Below are positions 53,497 through 58,264 of a stretch of 64,000 nt of DNA, in pieces (within the stretch, counting starts at the first letter, position 1; every line of letters begins with the position of its first letter). The DNA is from Candidatus Obscuribacterales bacterium (lineage in GTDB: Bacteria > Cyanobacteriota > Vampirovibrionia > Obscuribacterales > Obscuribacteraceae), in contig JAHBVO010000001.1 in the NCBI GenBank assembly GCA_019637435.1, forward strand, positions 1,612,001-1,676,000, read 5' to 3'. The position numbers were made by a program, and so were the translations under genes. The notes below the pieces were generated by a model. It did no database searches and was not told where the DNA came from. It saw nothing but the letters and a program-made list of their open reading frames with translations.

Positions 53497-54376
53497 CCGG
53501 CGACTTTTCCTCTGCGTCTGCAGAGTTGATGTGTGAACGTTTTTTCTGCTCCTCAACAATCTGATGGGAAATGGCTTGCAATGCGGACGCCTGCTCTTCC
53601 GATAATTGAACCAGCGGCACGTCTAAATTGTATGCTCCCTTGACCTTAACTGTTGACGGCGCTCCGTCGCAGTTGCTGCCAAAGATCGTCTCATACAGAA
53701 TGCAGGCTGCCAGGTAACTTCCATAAGCGCTGGCGTGGTGATCGTCTTCGGCATATACTTTCAGGTTTGTTTTTTGAATCCTTTCGTCGAAGAATGCATC
53801 ACCGATTGGAGCGAGCGTCAGTCCCAAACGTCTATTAGCTTGTTCGAAATTCTTATGAATCAAGTTTTGCTCGTCTGAAAATCTTCGATTGACCCACGGT
53901 TCAAACACTATAACTTTGGCACCGCTAAGCTTTGCAGTTTCCGAAGATTTCTTGAGCCACTTCTCGACCTCCGCTGGCTCATCTAGAGAGCGACCGGTTT
54001 GTTCTTGAACAACGACATAGTCAAATTTCTGGTTTTCAACAAGCTTCTTGAAGTGTCCGAGCCTGTCATGTGCTTCGAGATTGGCTCCTGGTTTGAGCAA
54101 TTGATAGATATCAGGGGTGTCGTTTCTAAGCTTCGTGGAAAAACTAGCTACCAGCCATGGAATCATGTTAATGAATGTCAGGCTGTTTCCGACGAACAAA
54201 ATTTTCGGCGATTCAGGCGAACTTCCCTCGCACAAGTGGATTCTGAAAGTAGGTTCAATCAGCAGAAAATTTGGAATCTGATCTGTGAGTTTTCTCCAAT
54301 TTAAAGCGAGAAAGGTGGCAAAAATGACTATGAAAGAAGCCATGCCAAAGAGAAATAGCCGAAGCGCCTTTTTCAT
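53468..54376 (-). CDS. membrane-anchored SGNH-hydrolase
   Basis: 302 residues. N-terminal anchor FLFGMASFIVIFATFLAL; SGNH blocks ILFVGNSLTFIN (GNSLT, Ser), VVQEQTGRS and YAEDDHHASAYGSYLAACIL (Asp-x2-His). Residues near the C-terminus are disordered (SSSSS). It resembles DUF4886-type esterases. ATG 54376 has AGGAAAG 11 nt upstream; a GTG at 54388 is in frame. It may deacylate the product of the adjacent MBOAT system. Antisense overlap of 29 bp with the previous gene. Confidence 0.78.
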   Translation of the reverse strand: MKKALRLFLFGMASFIVIFATFLALNWRKLTDQIPNFLLIEPTFRIHLCEGSSPESPKILFVGNSLTFINMIPWLVASFSTKLRNDTPDIYQLLKPGANLEAHDRLGHFKKLVENQKFDYVVVQEQTGRSLDEPAEVEKWLKKSSETAKLSGAKVIVFEPWVNRRFSDEQNLIHKNFEQANRRLGLTLAPIGDAFFDERIQKTNLKVYAEDDHHASAYGSYLAACILYETIFGSNCDGAPSTVKVKGAYNLDVPLVQLSEEQASALQAISHQIVEEQKKRSHINSADAEEKSPANSSSSSAQ

Positions 54377-54461
54377 ATCAAGCCACACTTTCCTAAAACC
54401 TTGATTTTTGAGGATAGCATGAATGCAATTGCCAAATCTAAAACTGAATCCGCAATATTAA

Positions 54462-54544
54462 GGAGCAGACAGGAGTTGAACCTGTAACCCTTGCAGGGCA
54501 GACGGTGTAGCAAACCGCTTCCTCGACCGTGTCGGACCTGCTCC
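54462..54544 (-). tRNA. tRNA-Ser(GCT)
   Basis: Class II cloverleaf, 83 nt. Acceptor GGAGCAG/CTGCTCC, anticodon loop TTGCTAC on stem GCGGT/ACCGT, long variable arm. No encoded CCA. Last tRNA of the array. Confidence 0.88.
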
Positions 54545-54601
54545 AAAATCGCATCGTCACCAGTCAACCACTAGTATTGAATATGGTGCTTCTCAGGGAA
54601 T

Positions 54602-54668
54602 GGTGACCATGCGGCGTCCGGTGAAGACGCCGCGGGCGAGCAGACGATGCGAGCTACTCGCGGTCACC
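54602..54668 (-). ncRNA. three-way-junction structured element in the tRNA array
   Basis: GGTGACC/GGTCACC (54602-54608, 54662-54668) closes two hairpins, GCGGCGTC/GACGCCGC (54611-54633) and GCGAG/CTCGC (54649-54661). The shape recalls a tRNA acceptor stem with two arms but lacks a T-loop or anticodon. The rest of the 230-bp spacer has a further hairpin AGGCGGA/TCCGCCT. Function unknown. Confidence 0.4.
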
Positions 54669-54775
54669 TATATGACGGAGTCTAAGCATTTCCAGCGCAC
54701 AGGCGGAAGAGGTGTCCGCCTGACCGCGACAGGTTTGATACCACAAATATAAATGCTGACTCGGTCTAAAATGGC

Positions 54776-54846
54776 TGCACAGGCAGGGGTCGAACCTGCG
54801 ACAAATCGGTTAACAGCCGATTGTTCTGCCGCTGAACTACTGTGCA
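54776..54846 (-). tRNA. tRNA-Asn(GTT)
   Basis: Acceptor TGCACAG/CTGTGCA, anticodon loop CTGTTAA, T-loop TTCGACC, discriminator G and encoded CCA just beyond. Confidence 0.9.
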
Positions 54847-54850
54847 ATAA

Positions 54851-54931
54851 GGAAGCAGAGGGACTCGAACCCCCAAACCTTGACGGCCAACTGTTTTCAA
54901 GACAGCGTCCTCATCCAGCCGGGTTGCTTCC
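54851..54931 (-). tRNA. tRNA-Ser(TGA)
   Basis: Class II, 81 nt. Anticodon loop CTTGAAA, long variable arm, T-loop TTCGAGT. No encoded CCA. Confidence 0.88.
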
Positions 54932-54993
54932 AGTTGTGATACCGAAAGTGGTTTCAGTATCGCCAGTAGTGCTTGATTGCGCACTCGGACTAA

Positions 54994-55065
54994 GCCGTTG
55001 ACAGGACTTGAACCTGCAACCTGCTGTTTACAAGACAGCAGCTCTACCAATTGAGCCACAACGGC
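54994..55065 (-). tRNA. tRNA-Thr(TGT)
   Basis: Acceptor GCCGTTG/CAACGGC, anticodon loop CTTGTAA on GCTGT/ACAGC, normal D and T arms. Confidence 0.92.
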
Positions 55066-55070
55066 GTGGA

Positions 55071-55141
55071 ACCGCATCCAGGATTCGAACCTGGGCGCAA
55101 AGGTTTAGAAAACCATCGCTCTTCCGCTGAGCTAATGCGGT
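55071..55141 (-). tRNA. tRNA-Arg(TCT)
   Basis: Acceptor ACCGCAT/ATGCGGT, loop TTTCTAA; one T-T mismatch in the anticodon stem. CCA encoded. Confidence 0.85.
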
Positions 55142-55146
55142 ATGGT

Positions 55147-55236
55147 ACCAGTGGTAGGGCTCGAACCTACAACCTTGCGCTAATCGGGCGCTCAACCGAG
55201 TATAAATCGGCCGCTCTGCCATTGAGCTACACTGGT
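55147..55236 (-). tRNA. tRNA-Ile(TAT) with class II-like variable arm
   Basis: 90 nt. Acceptor ACCAGTG/CACTGGT, T8-A9, D stem GCTC/GAGC, anticodon stem GCCGA/TCGGT with loop TTTATAC (TAT), T arm GTAGG/CCTAC, CCA encoded. Between anticodon and T arms there are 24 nt with a GCGC/GCGC hairpin. Known tRNA-Ile are class I, so this form is exceptional. Confidence 0.75.
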
Positions 55237-55267
55237 TCGTTTGCGAACTAATTTAAGTAGCGAAGAT

Positions 55268-55338
55268 GGAGGCAGTAGGAATCGAACCCACTTAATGCTG
55301 GTTAAAAGCCAGATGCATAGCCACTCTGCCATACCTCC
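55268..55338 (-). tRNA. tRNA-Lys(TTT)
   Basis: Acceptor GGAGGTA/TGCCTCC, loop CTTTTAA, T-loop TTCGATT. Ordinary class I; a longer paralogue with CTT lies at 56231. Confidence 0.9.
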
Positions 55339-55459
55339 TAGCGTTGATTCTCATCGACGCTATACGTTTTGAACTCATATTGGAACCTCCGATGATGGAG
55401 CATGGCCGCTTTTAAACGACCATGCTCCGAGACGCAAACTTGTTTCCGAAGTAATTGGG

Positions 55460-55530
55460 AGCACTGACGAGAATCGAACTCGCATTTGCGGAGTGAAAGT
55501 CCACCTTCCTAACCATTAGAAGACAGTGCC
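55460..55530 (-). tRNA. tRNA-Glu(TTC)
   Basis: Acceptor GGCACTG/CAGTGCT, loop CTTTCAC on GTGGA/TCCGC, CCA encoded. The spacer to its right-hand neighbour tRNA is short; the spacer on its left (55339-55459) has a 9-bp hairpin GGAGCATGG/CCATGCTCC. Confidence 0.88.
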
Positions 55531-55559
55531 ATAGAGTCGCTTTGACGCGTTGTAAATCA

Positions 55560-55631
55560 ACCCTTGTCAGGACTTGAACCTGAACGCTACTGGATCGGAA
55601 CCAGTTGCTCTTCCATTTGAGCTACAAGGGC
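55560..55631 (-). tRNA. tRNA-Arg(CCG)
   Basis: Acceptor GCCCTTG/CAAGGGT, loop TTCCGAT on ACTGG/CCAGT, T-loop TTCAAGT. Confidence 0.9.
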
Positions 55632-55635
55632 ATGG

Positions 55636-55762
55636 GCCGTACGAGTTGGAGATACGAGTTTTTACATCCCCATGTAGCGGGGATGATTGGAGTTGAACCA
55701 ATTAGATTTGTGTTGGAGACAAATGTTTTACCGTGTGTATGTATCTTCTGTTAGAGTACGGC
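55636..55762 (-). ncRNA. cassette A: two-helix hairpin enclosing a degenerate tRNA-Trp(CCA)-like RNA
   Basis: Outer stem GCCGTAC/GTACGGC, internal loop, second stem AGATAC/GTATCT, then ATACACAC and a tRNA-like payload: anticodon arm TTTGT-CTCCAAC-ACAAA and T arm ATTGG-TTCAACT-CCAAT, followed by CATCCCC. The matching GGGGATG lies 3' of it, not 5', so no normal acceptor or D stem can form. Shares architecture with cassettes at 55772, 56627, 56923 and 57377. Confidence 0.6.
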
Positions 55763-55771
55763 GGAAATTTG

Positions 55772-55840
55772 TTCGTGCAAGTCGTAGATGCGAAGCTAAG
55801 CTCGTTCAAAGAGTGTATGCATCAACTGTCGGAGCACGAA
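55772..55840 (-). ncRNA. cassette D: minimal two-helix hairpin
   Basis: Same architecture with fully changed pairs: outer stem TTCGTGC/GCACGAA, 5' loop TCCGACAGT, 3' loop ACGACTT, second stem GATGC/GCATC, then ATACACTC. The payload is only about 27 nt. The compensatory changes support a conserved RNA structure. Confidence 0.6.
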
Positions 55841-55848
55841 ACATGGTC

Positions 55849-55930
55849 GGCGGGGCACGGATTTGAACCTGCGAAGTCCTGAGACGCGTGGGTTACGACC
55901 ACGCTGCTTTGGCCACTTGCATACCCGCCG
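55849..55930 (-). tRNA. tRNA-Tyr(GTA), unusual C33
   Basis: Class II. Acceptor CGGCGGG/CCCGCCG, T8-A9, anticodon stem CGTGG/CCACG with loop TCGTAAC, so position 33 is C and not U. The T stem has a bulged G. Discriminator A and CCA encoded. Confidence 0.75.
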
Positions 55931-55958
55931 GTATTGTTTTCGTTCTGAATCGAGGCGA

Positions 55959-56000
55959 TACCAGAGTGGTATCACCGTGATACCAGACTGGTGTCATCAA
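55959..56000. repeat. two adjacent GATACCA/TGGTRTC hairpins
   Basis: GATACCA-GAG-TGGTATC and GATACCA-GAC-TGGTGTC occur one after the other in the spacer. Similar arms occur at 16128-16164 and 61197-61214. Confidence 0.55.
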
Positions 56001-56003
56001 TGA

Positions 56004-56075
56004 AGTCCCTTGCAGGAATTGCACCTGCATAAACTGATTTGCAGTCAGTCACCTTGCTATTCGGACAAAGGGACT
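56004..56075 (-). tRNA. tRNA-Cys(GCA)
   Basis: Acceptor AGTCCCT/AGGGACT, loop CTGCAAA on ACTGA/TCAGT, T-loop TGCAATT (unusual TGC in place of TTC). Confidence 0.85.
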
Positions 56076-56079
56076 TGGA

Positions 56080-56149
56080 GCCTATCATCGGACTCGAACC
56101 GATACCCCTAGCATGGCTCGCTAGGATTCTGCCTTTATACTAGATAGGC
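56080..56149 (-). tRNA. tRNA-Gly(GCC), unusual A33
   Basis: Acceptor GCCTATC/GATAGGC, anticodon stem CTAGC/GCTAG with loop GAGCCAT, so position 33 is A. D stem is poor. T arm ATCGG/CCGAT normal; CCA encoded. Confidence 0.7.
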
Positions 56150-56154
56150 GTGGT

Positions 56155-56225
56155 TGCCGCAGAAGGATTTGCACCTACACTTGCTCACTTATCGGGTGAG
56201 TACTCTGCTGTTAAGTTATGCGGCA
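56155..56225 (-). tRNA. tRNA-Ile(GAT), unusual C33
   Basis: Acceptor TGCCGCA/TGCGGCA perfect, anticodon stem CTCAC/GTGAG with loop CCGATAA (C33), T-loop TGCAAAT, CCA encoded. Confidence 0.75.
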
Positions 56226-56230
56226 CTGGT

Positions 56231-56311
56231 GGAGGCAGTAGGAATCGAACCCACGTTGGTTTTGAAACCTCTGGTTAAGAGCCAGGTGCATAGCCATTCT
56301 GCCATGCCTCC
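56231..56311 (-). tRNA. tRNA-Lys(CTT) with inserted variable-arm hairpin
   Basis: 81 nt. Paralogue of tRNA-Lys(TTT) at 55268 with the same acceptor stem and T-loop; loop CTCTTAA. The variable region holds GGTTT-CA-AAACC, absent from the paralogue. CCA encoded. Confidence 0.8.
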
Positions 56312-56513
56312 AGGACGAGCGACATCGAGAACGGTTTCATGTTGCACATAGAAACCTCATCGTGCAGTTAGTCAGCTCGTTTCTGTTCTTGCACCACAGA
56401 TGGTTTCGTTCATAAAACAGTCCCTTGGAACCGTTTTTCGCGAACCACATCCGGTGCTCGATGTTTTAGACGTCACCCGGCGCCTGATAGCGCCTGCGGT
56501 GCTCTTAATTGGA
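56312..56513 (-). ncRNA. spacer RNA with peptidyl-transferase-centre-like segments
   Basis: Minus strand contains CTCGATGTCG (56320-56329), the 23S strand around 2499-2508, followed by CTC and TCCTGG as in 23S; GGTTCCAAGGG (23S GGTCCCAAGGG near 2530); TCTAAAACATCG (23S TTTAGAACGTCG near 2585); and GACTAACTG resembling GATAACAG near 2450. The order differs from 23S. A long hairpin GGTTTC/GAAACC stands where helix 89 would be. Each match is short, so relation to 23S rRNA is a hypothesis. Confidence 0.45.
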
Positions 56514-56584
56514 ACCCTTGTCAGGATTCGAACCTGAAGCCTACTGGTTCGTAGCCAGTCGCTCTTCCTTTAAGCTACAAGGGC
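56514..56584 (-). tRNA. tRNA-Arg(ACG)
   Basis: Acceptor GCCCTTG/CAAGGGT, loop CTACGAA on ACTGG/CCAGT, CCA encoded. Paralogous to tRNA-Arg(CCG) at 55560. Confidence 0.92.
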
Positions 56585-56679
56585 AGATGCCTGCTTATGG
56601 TTATGACACCGCAAGTAGGCGGTCAACCGTGCAAGTTGAAGTTACGGATCATCGCGTTTTACCGTTGCTCGAAATCTAG

Positions 56680-56736
56680 TCCAGTCCGCACTTACGCGTT
56701 GTTTAAATGATGGCTGCCTAAAGCCTACATCCTGGG
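56680..56736 (-). ncRNA. 23S rRNA GTPase-associated centre (L11-binding domain) look-alike
   Basis: 57 nt that align with the 58-nt E. coli 23S domain 1051-1108: CCAGGATGT, GGCTT, GCAGCCATCATTTAAA, GCGTAA and ACTGG occur in the same order and spacing with one single-base gap. The closing pairs CCAG/CTGG and inner helices GGCT/AGCC are kept, so the fold is complete. Inside cassette E. Confidence 0.8.
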
Positions 56737-56799
56737 TTTCTGACGACTCCTCACAATCTCATTGCCATTTGAAACGACGGTTGGCTCAGCCAACTAGCC

Positions 56800-56811
56800 T
56801 CCTCTCGTACT
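56800..56811 (-). ncRNA. sarcin-ricin loop motif
   Basis: AGTACGAGAGGA, identical to the universal 12-nt sarcin-ricin loop of large-subunit rRNA, on a short stem AGC/GCT. Located 64 nt 5' of the GTPase-centre look-alike on the same strand. Confidence 0.7.
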
Positions 56812-56846
56812 GCTTGTATGTATCTTGGGTTGGGGCACGGTCGCTT

Positions 56847-56915
56847 GCTCACCATCGGAATCGAACCGATGTCTCCATCCGGCGAGATGGATTTCTGCCA
56901 TTGAATTAGGCGAGC
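56847..56915 (-). tRNA. tRNA-Gly(GCC)-like with 6-nt anticodon loop
   Basis: Acceptor GCTCGCC/GGTGAGC, T8-A9, T arm ATCGG/CCGAT. Anticodon stem CCATC/GATGG leaves a loop TCGCCG of six, one short. No CCA. Identity by GCC is tentative. Confidence 0.55.
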
Positions 56916-56922
56916 ACATAAA

Positions 56923-57061
56923 CCGTACGAGTCGCGCTTGCAGGTGGGGCTTTACATTTCGCAGCCGTGAATTCCAGTTCCGGCAAGACACCCACAGTTA
57001 CGTTTGTTTGTTTGTTTGTTTGTTTGTTTGTGGATTGTAAGCAATCGCTGTTGGAGTACGG
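56923..57061 (-). ncRNA. cassette B: two-helix hairpin with AAAC repeat and H69-like segment
   Basis: Outer stem CCGTAC/GTACGG, 5' loop TCCAACAGC, 3' loop CGACTC, second stem GCGATTGC/GCAAGCGC (one mismatch), then TTACAATCC. The payload has an A-rich linker of tetranucleotide repeats, then CGTAACTGT and GCGAAAT, which resemble 23S helix 69 and its 3' flank, inside a GTGGG/CCCAC stem. The H69 similarity is weak. Confidence 0.5.
57002..57030. repeat. tetranucleotide microsatellite (GTTT)7
   Basis: Seven perfect GTTT units plus one G on the plus strand; on the RNA-coding minus strand it is an unstructured AAAC linker in cassette B. Confidence 0.9.
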
Positions 57062-57069
57062 TTTTATAT

Positions 57070-57139
57070 TGCCGCAGCAGGTCTTGCACCTGCACGTGTC
57101 GGTTTATTCAACAAACACTCTGCGTTGATTTACACGGCA
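57070..57139 (-). tRNA. tRNA-like, anticodon possibly TGA
   Basis: Acceptor TGCCGTG/TGCGGCA (two G-U) and T arm GCAGG/CCTGC with T-loop TGCAAGA. It aligns with tRNA-Ile(GAT) at 56155. Anticodon loop GTTGAAT on only four pairs GTTT/AAAC gives TGA, a Ser anticodon on a class I body. Identity uncertain; may be a pseudo-tRNA. Confidence 0.5.
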
Positions 57140-57144
57140 TTGGT

Positions 57145-57215
57145 ACCCGATGAAGGACTTGAACCTTCAACCCGCTCTTTGTAAGAGAGACGCTCTACCA
57201 TTGAGCTAACCGGGT
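57145..57215 (-). tRNA. tRNA-Val(TAC)
   Basis: Acceptor ACCCGGT/ATCGGGT, loop CTTACAA, T-loop TTCAAGT, CCA encoded. Confidence 0.93.
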
Positions 57216-57219
57216 ATGG

Positions 57220-57293
57220 TGCTTAGGGTCGGGGTCGAACCAACAACGCGCAGGGCTTCAACCTGCCGCTCTACCATTTGGAGCTACCTAAGC
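57220..57293 (-). tRNA. tRNA-Phe(GAA)
   Basis: Acceptor GCTTAGG/CCTAAGC, T8-A9, loop TTGAAGC on GCAGG/CCTGC, discriminator A, CCA encoded. Confidence 0.92.
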
Positions 57294-57297
57294 ATGG

Positions 57298-57371
57298 TGC
57301 TTCTGGAAGGAGTCGAACCTTCAGACTTCTGTTTTTGAAACAGATGCATGTACCGATTCTGCTACAGAAGC
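57298..57371 (-). tRNA. class I tRNA with Leu anticodon CAA
   Basis: Acceptor GCTTCTG/CAGAAGC, T8-A9, loop TTCAAAA on TCTGT/ACAGA, variable loop of five (AGTCT), T arm GAAGG/CCTTC, CCA encoded. Bacterial tRNA-Leu is class II, so this body does not look like a normal leucine tRNA. Confidence 0.75.
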
Positions 57372-57376
57372 ATGTG

Positions 57377-57494
57377 GCCGTACGAGTCGAGGTGCAGTGT
57401 AGTTCACGGAGGAATCGAACCTCCAACTTCTGATTAATAGTCAGATACTCTTACCGTTTGAGTTAGTGTGTATGCACGTCTGTGAGAGTACGGC
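57377..57494 (-). ncRNA. cassette C: two-helix hairpin enclosing a tRNA-like RNA with ATT anticodon
   Basis: Outer stem GCCGTAC/GTACGGC, 5' loop TCTCACAGAC, 3' loop CTCGACTC, second stem GTGCA/TGCAC, then TACACAC. The payload has D arm ACTC/GAGT, anticodon arm TCTGA-CTATTAA-TCAGA and T arm GGAGG-TTCGATT-CCTCC, but the 7-bp acceptor is broken (only three pairs). Probably not a normal charging substrate. Confidence 0.6.
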
Positions 57495-57502
57495 GCAGTT
57501 AT

Positions 57503-57574
57503 GGAGACGATCGGAGTTGAACCGACAACCTTCTCGTTGCAGGCGAGGTGCTCTACCAGTTGAGCTAAGTCCCC
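57503..57574 (-). tRNA. tRNA-Ala(TGC), unusual C33
   Basis: D arm GCTC/GAGC, anticodon loop CCTGCAA (C33) on CCTCG/CGAGA, T arm GTCGG/CCGAT. The acceptor GGGGACT/CGTCTCC has a mismatch at its base. No CCA. Confidence 0.7.
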
Positions 57575-57578
57575 AGGT

Positions 57579-57690
57579 GGAGCCGATCTTGGCGTTTCGA
57601 GATTGCGATGAAAACCCTCCGAGTCTGCGCCGGCAATGCGCTCGGTCTGTTTTAGTTCGCAGAGAAAAAATCGTCGAAACAATCGGCTCC
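57579..57690 (-). ncRNA. structured RNA with long closing helices
   Basis: GGAGCCGAT/ATCGGCTCC (57579-57587, 57682-57690) and GTTTCGA/TCGAAAC (57594-57600, 57674-57680) close a 112-nt element; CCGAG/CTCGG forms an inner hairpin. It has an outer and second helix like the cassettes but lacks their conserved loop sequences. Unknown function. Confidence 0.5.
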
Positions 57691-57701
57691 TGGTACTGGT
57701 C

Positions 57702-57771
57702 GCAGAGACCGGATTCGAACCGGTAATTTACAGGTTATGAGCCTGCCGTGTTGACCGTTACACTACTCTGC
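57702..57771 (-). tRNA. tRNA-Met(CAT)
   Basis: Acceptor GCAGAG/CTCTGC, loop CTCATAA on CAGG/CCTG, T arm ACCGG/CCGGT. CAT could also be Ile2 or initiator; no three G-C pairs typical of initiators are visible. Confidence 0.85.
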
Positions 57772-57784
57772 TAAATTTGAACAT

Positions 57785-57858
57785 TGCTTCTGGAAGGATT
57801 CGAACCTTCAGACCTCCGGGTTTAAGCCGGATGCATGTGCCGATTCTGCTACAGAAGC
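57785..57858 (-). tRNA. class I tRNA with Leu anticodon TAA
   Basis: Paralogue of the CAA tRNA at 57298 with the same acceptor and T arm; loop CTTAAAC on TCCGG/CCGGA, five-nt variable loop GGTCT. No CCA. Confidence 0.75.
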
Positions 57859-57862
57859 GTGG

Positions 57863-57934
57863 CGCATCCCCTAGGATTTGAACCCAGATCGAACGAGTTT
57901 GGAGCTCGTCATGTTGCAGTTACACCAGGGATAC
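57863..57934 (-). tRNA. tRNA-Trp(CCA)
   Basis: Acceptor GTATCCC/GGGATGC, D stem GTGT/ACAT, loop CTCCAAA on ACGAG/CTCGT, T arm CTGGG/CCTAG, discriminator G and CCA encoded. First tRNA of the array in transcription order. Confidence 0.88.
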
Positions 57935-58233
57935 GGGTTGAGTGAGTTAAGCACGAACCTTCGGTCTGGGTTATGTGAACTGCGACTGAAACTGATTTTC
58001 AGCTGCTGGAACCATTTGCTATCACGATTCCGTCGGCTCCGTGTTGGGTCACGACGCCTGCTCGATCACGGACCAAAACTCGTGCTCAACCACTCGAATG
58101 TTTTTTTGCGGATTCAATTTTCAGTGTGCGATTCGTCGAGGAGTCACACAAGAGCGCAGAGAAACAGGCCTGTTCACTACTGCGAAGGCGCTTCAAGACT
58201 ATTTTTTTGTTCGCGAAAATCCAGAACAGATAA

Positions 58234-58264
58234 CAAAAAAGCCTGGGCTTTTCGACCCAGGCTT
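58234..58264 (-). terminator. strong intrinsic terminator, minus strand
   Basis: Stem AAGCCTGGG/CCCAGGCTT with loop TCGAAAAG, then TTTTTTG. It faces a minus-strand transcript coming from the right, but no minus-strand gene ends here; an unannotated RNA is possible. Confidence 0.85.

Larger units (their letters stand above)
56627..56840 (-). ncRNA. cassette E: two-helix hairpin enclosing 23S rRNA GTPase-centre and sarcin-ricin mimics
   Basis: Outer stem CCGTGC/GCACGG, second stem AAGATAC/GTAACTT (one mismatch), then ATACAAGC as in the other cassettes. The payload reads, 5' to 3' on the minus strand: sarcin-ricin motif, hairpin GTTGG/CCAAC, a linker, and a complete GTPase-associated-centre domain. 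In 23S rRNA these sites are about 1,600 nt apart and in the opposite order, so this is not a simple rrn remnant. Same strand as all tRNAs. No coding frame fits. Confidence 0.7.

Noticed and set aside
56627..56840. Interpretation of the rRNA-like segments as a decayed rRNA operon
   Set aside because: Only functional-centre fragments are present, in reversed order, within a closed hairpin that has paralogues carrying other payloads.
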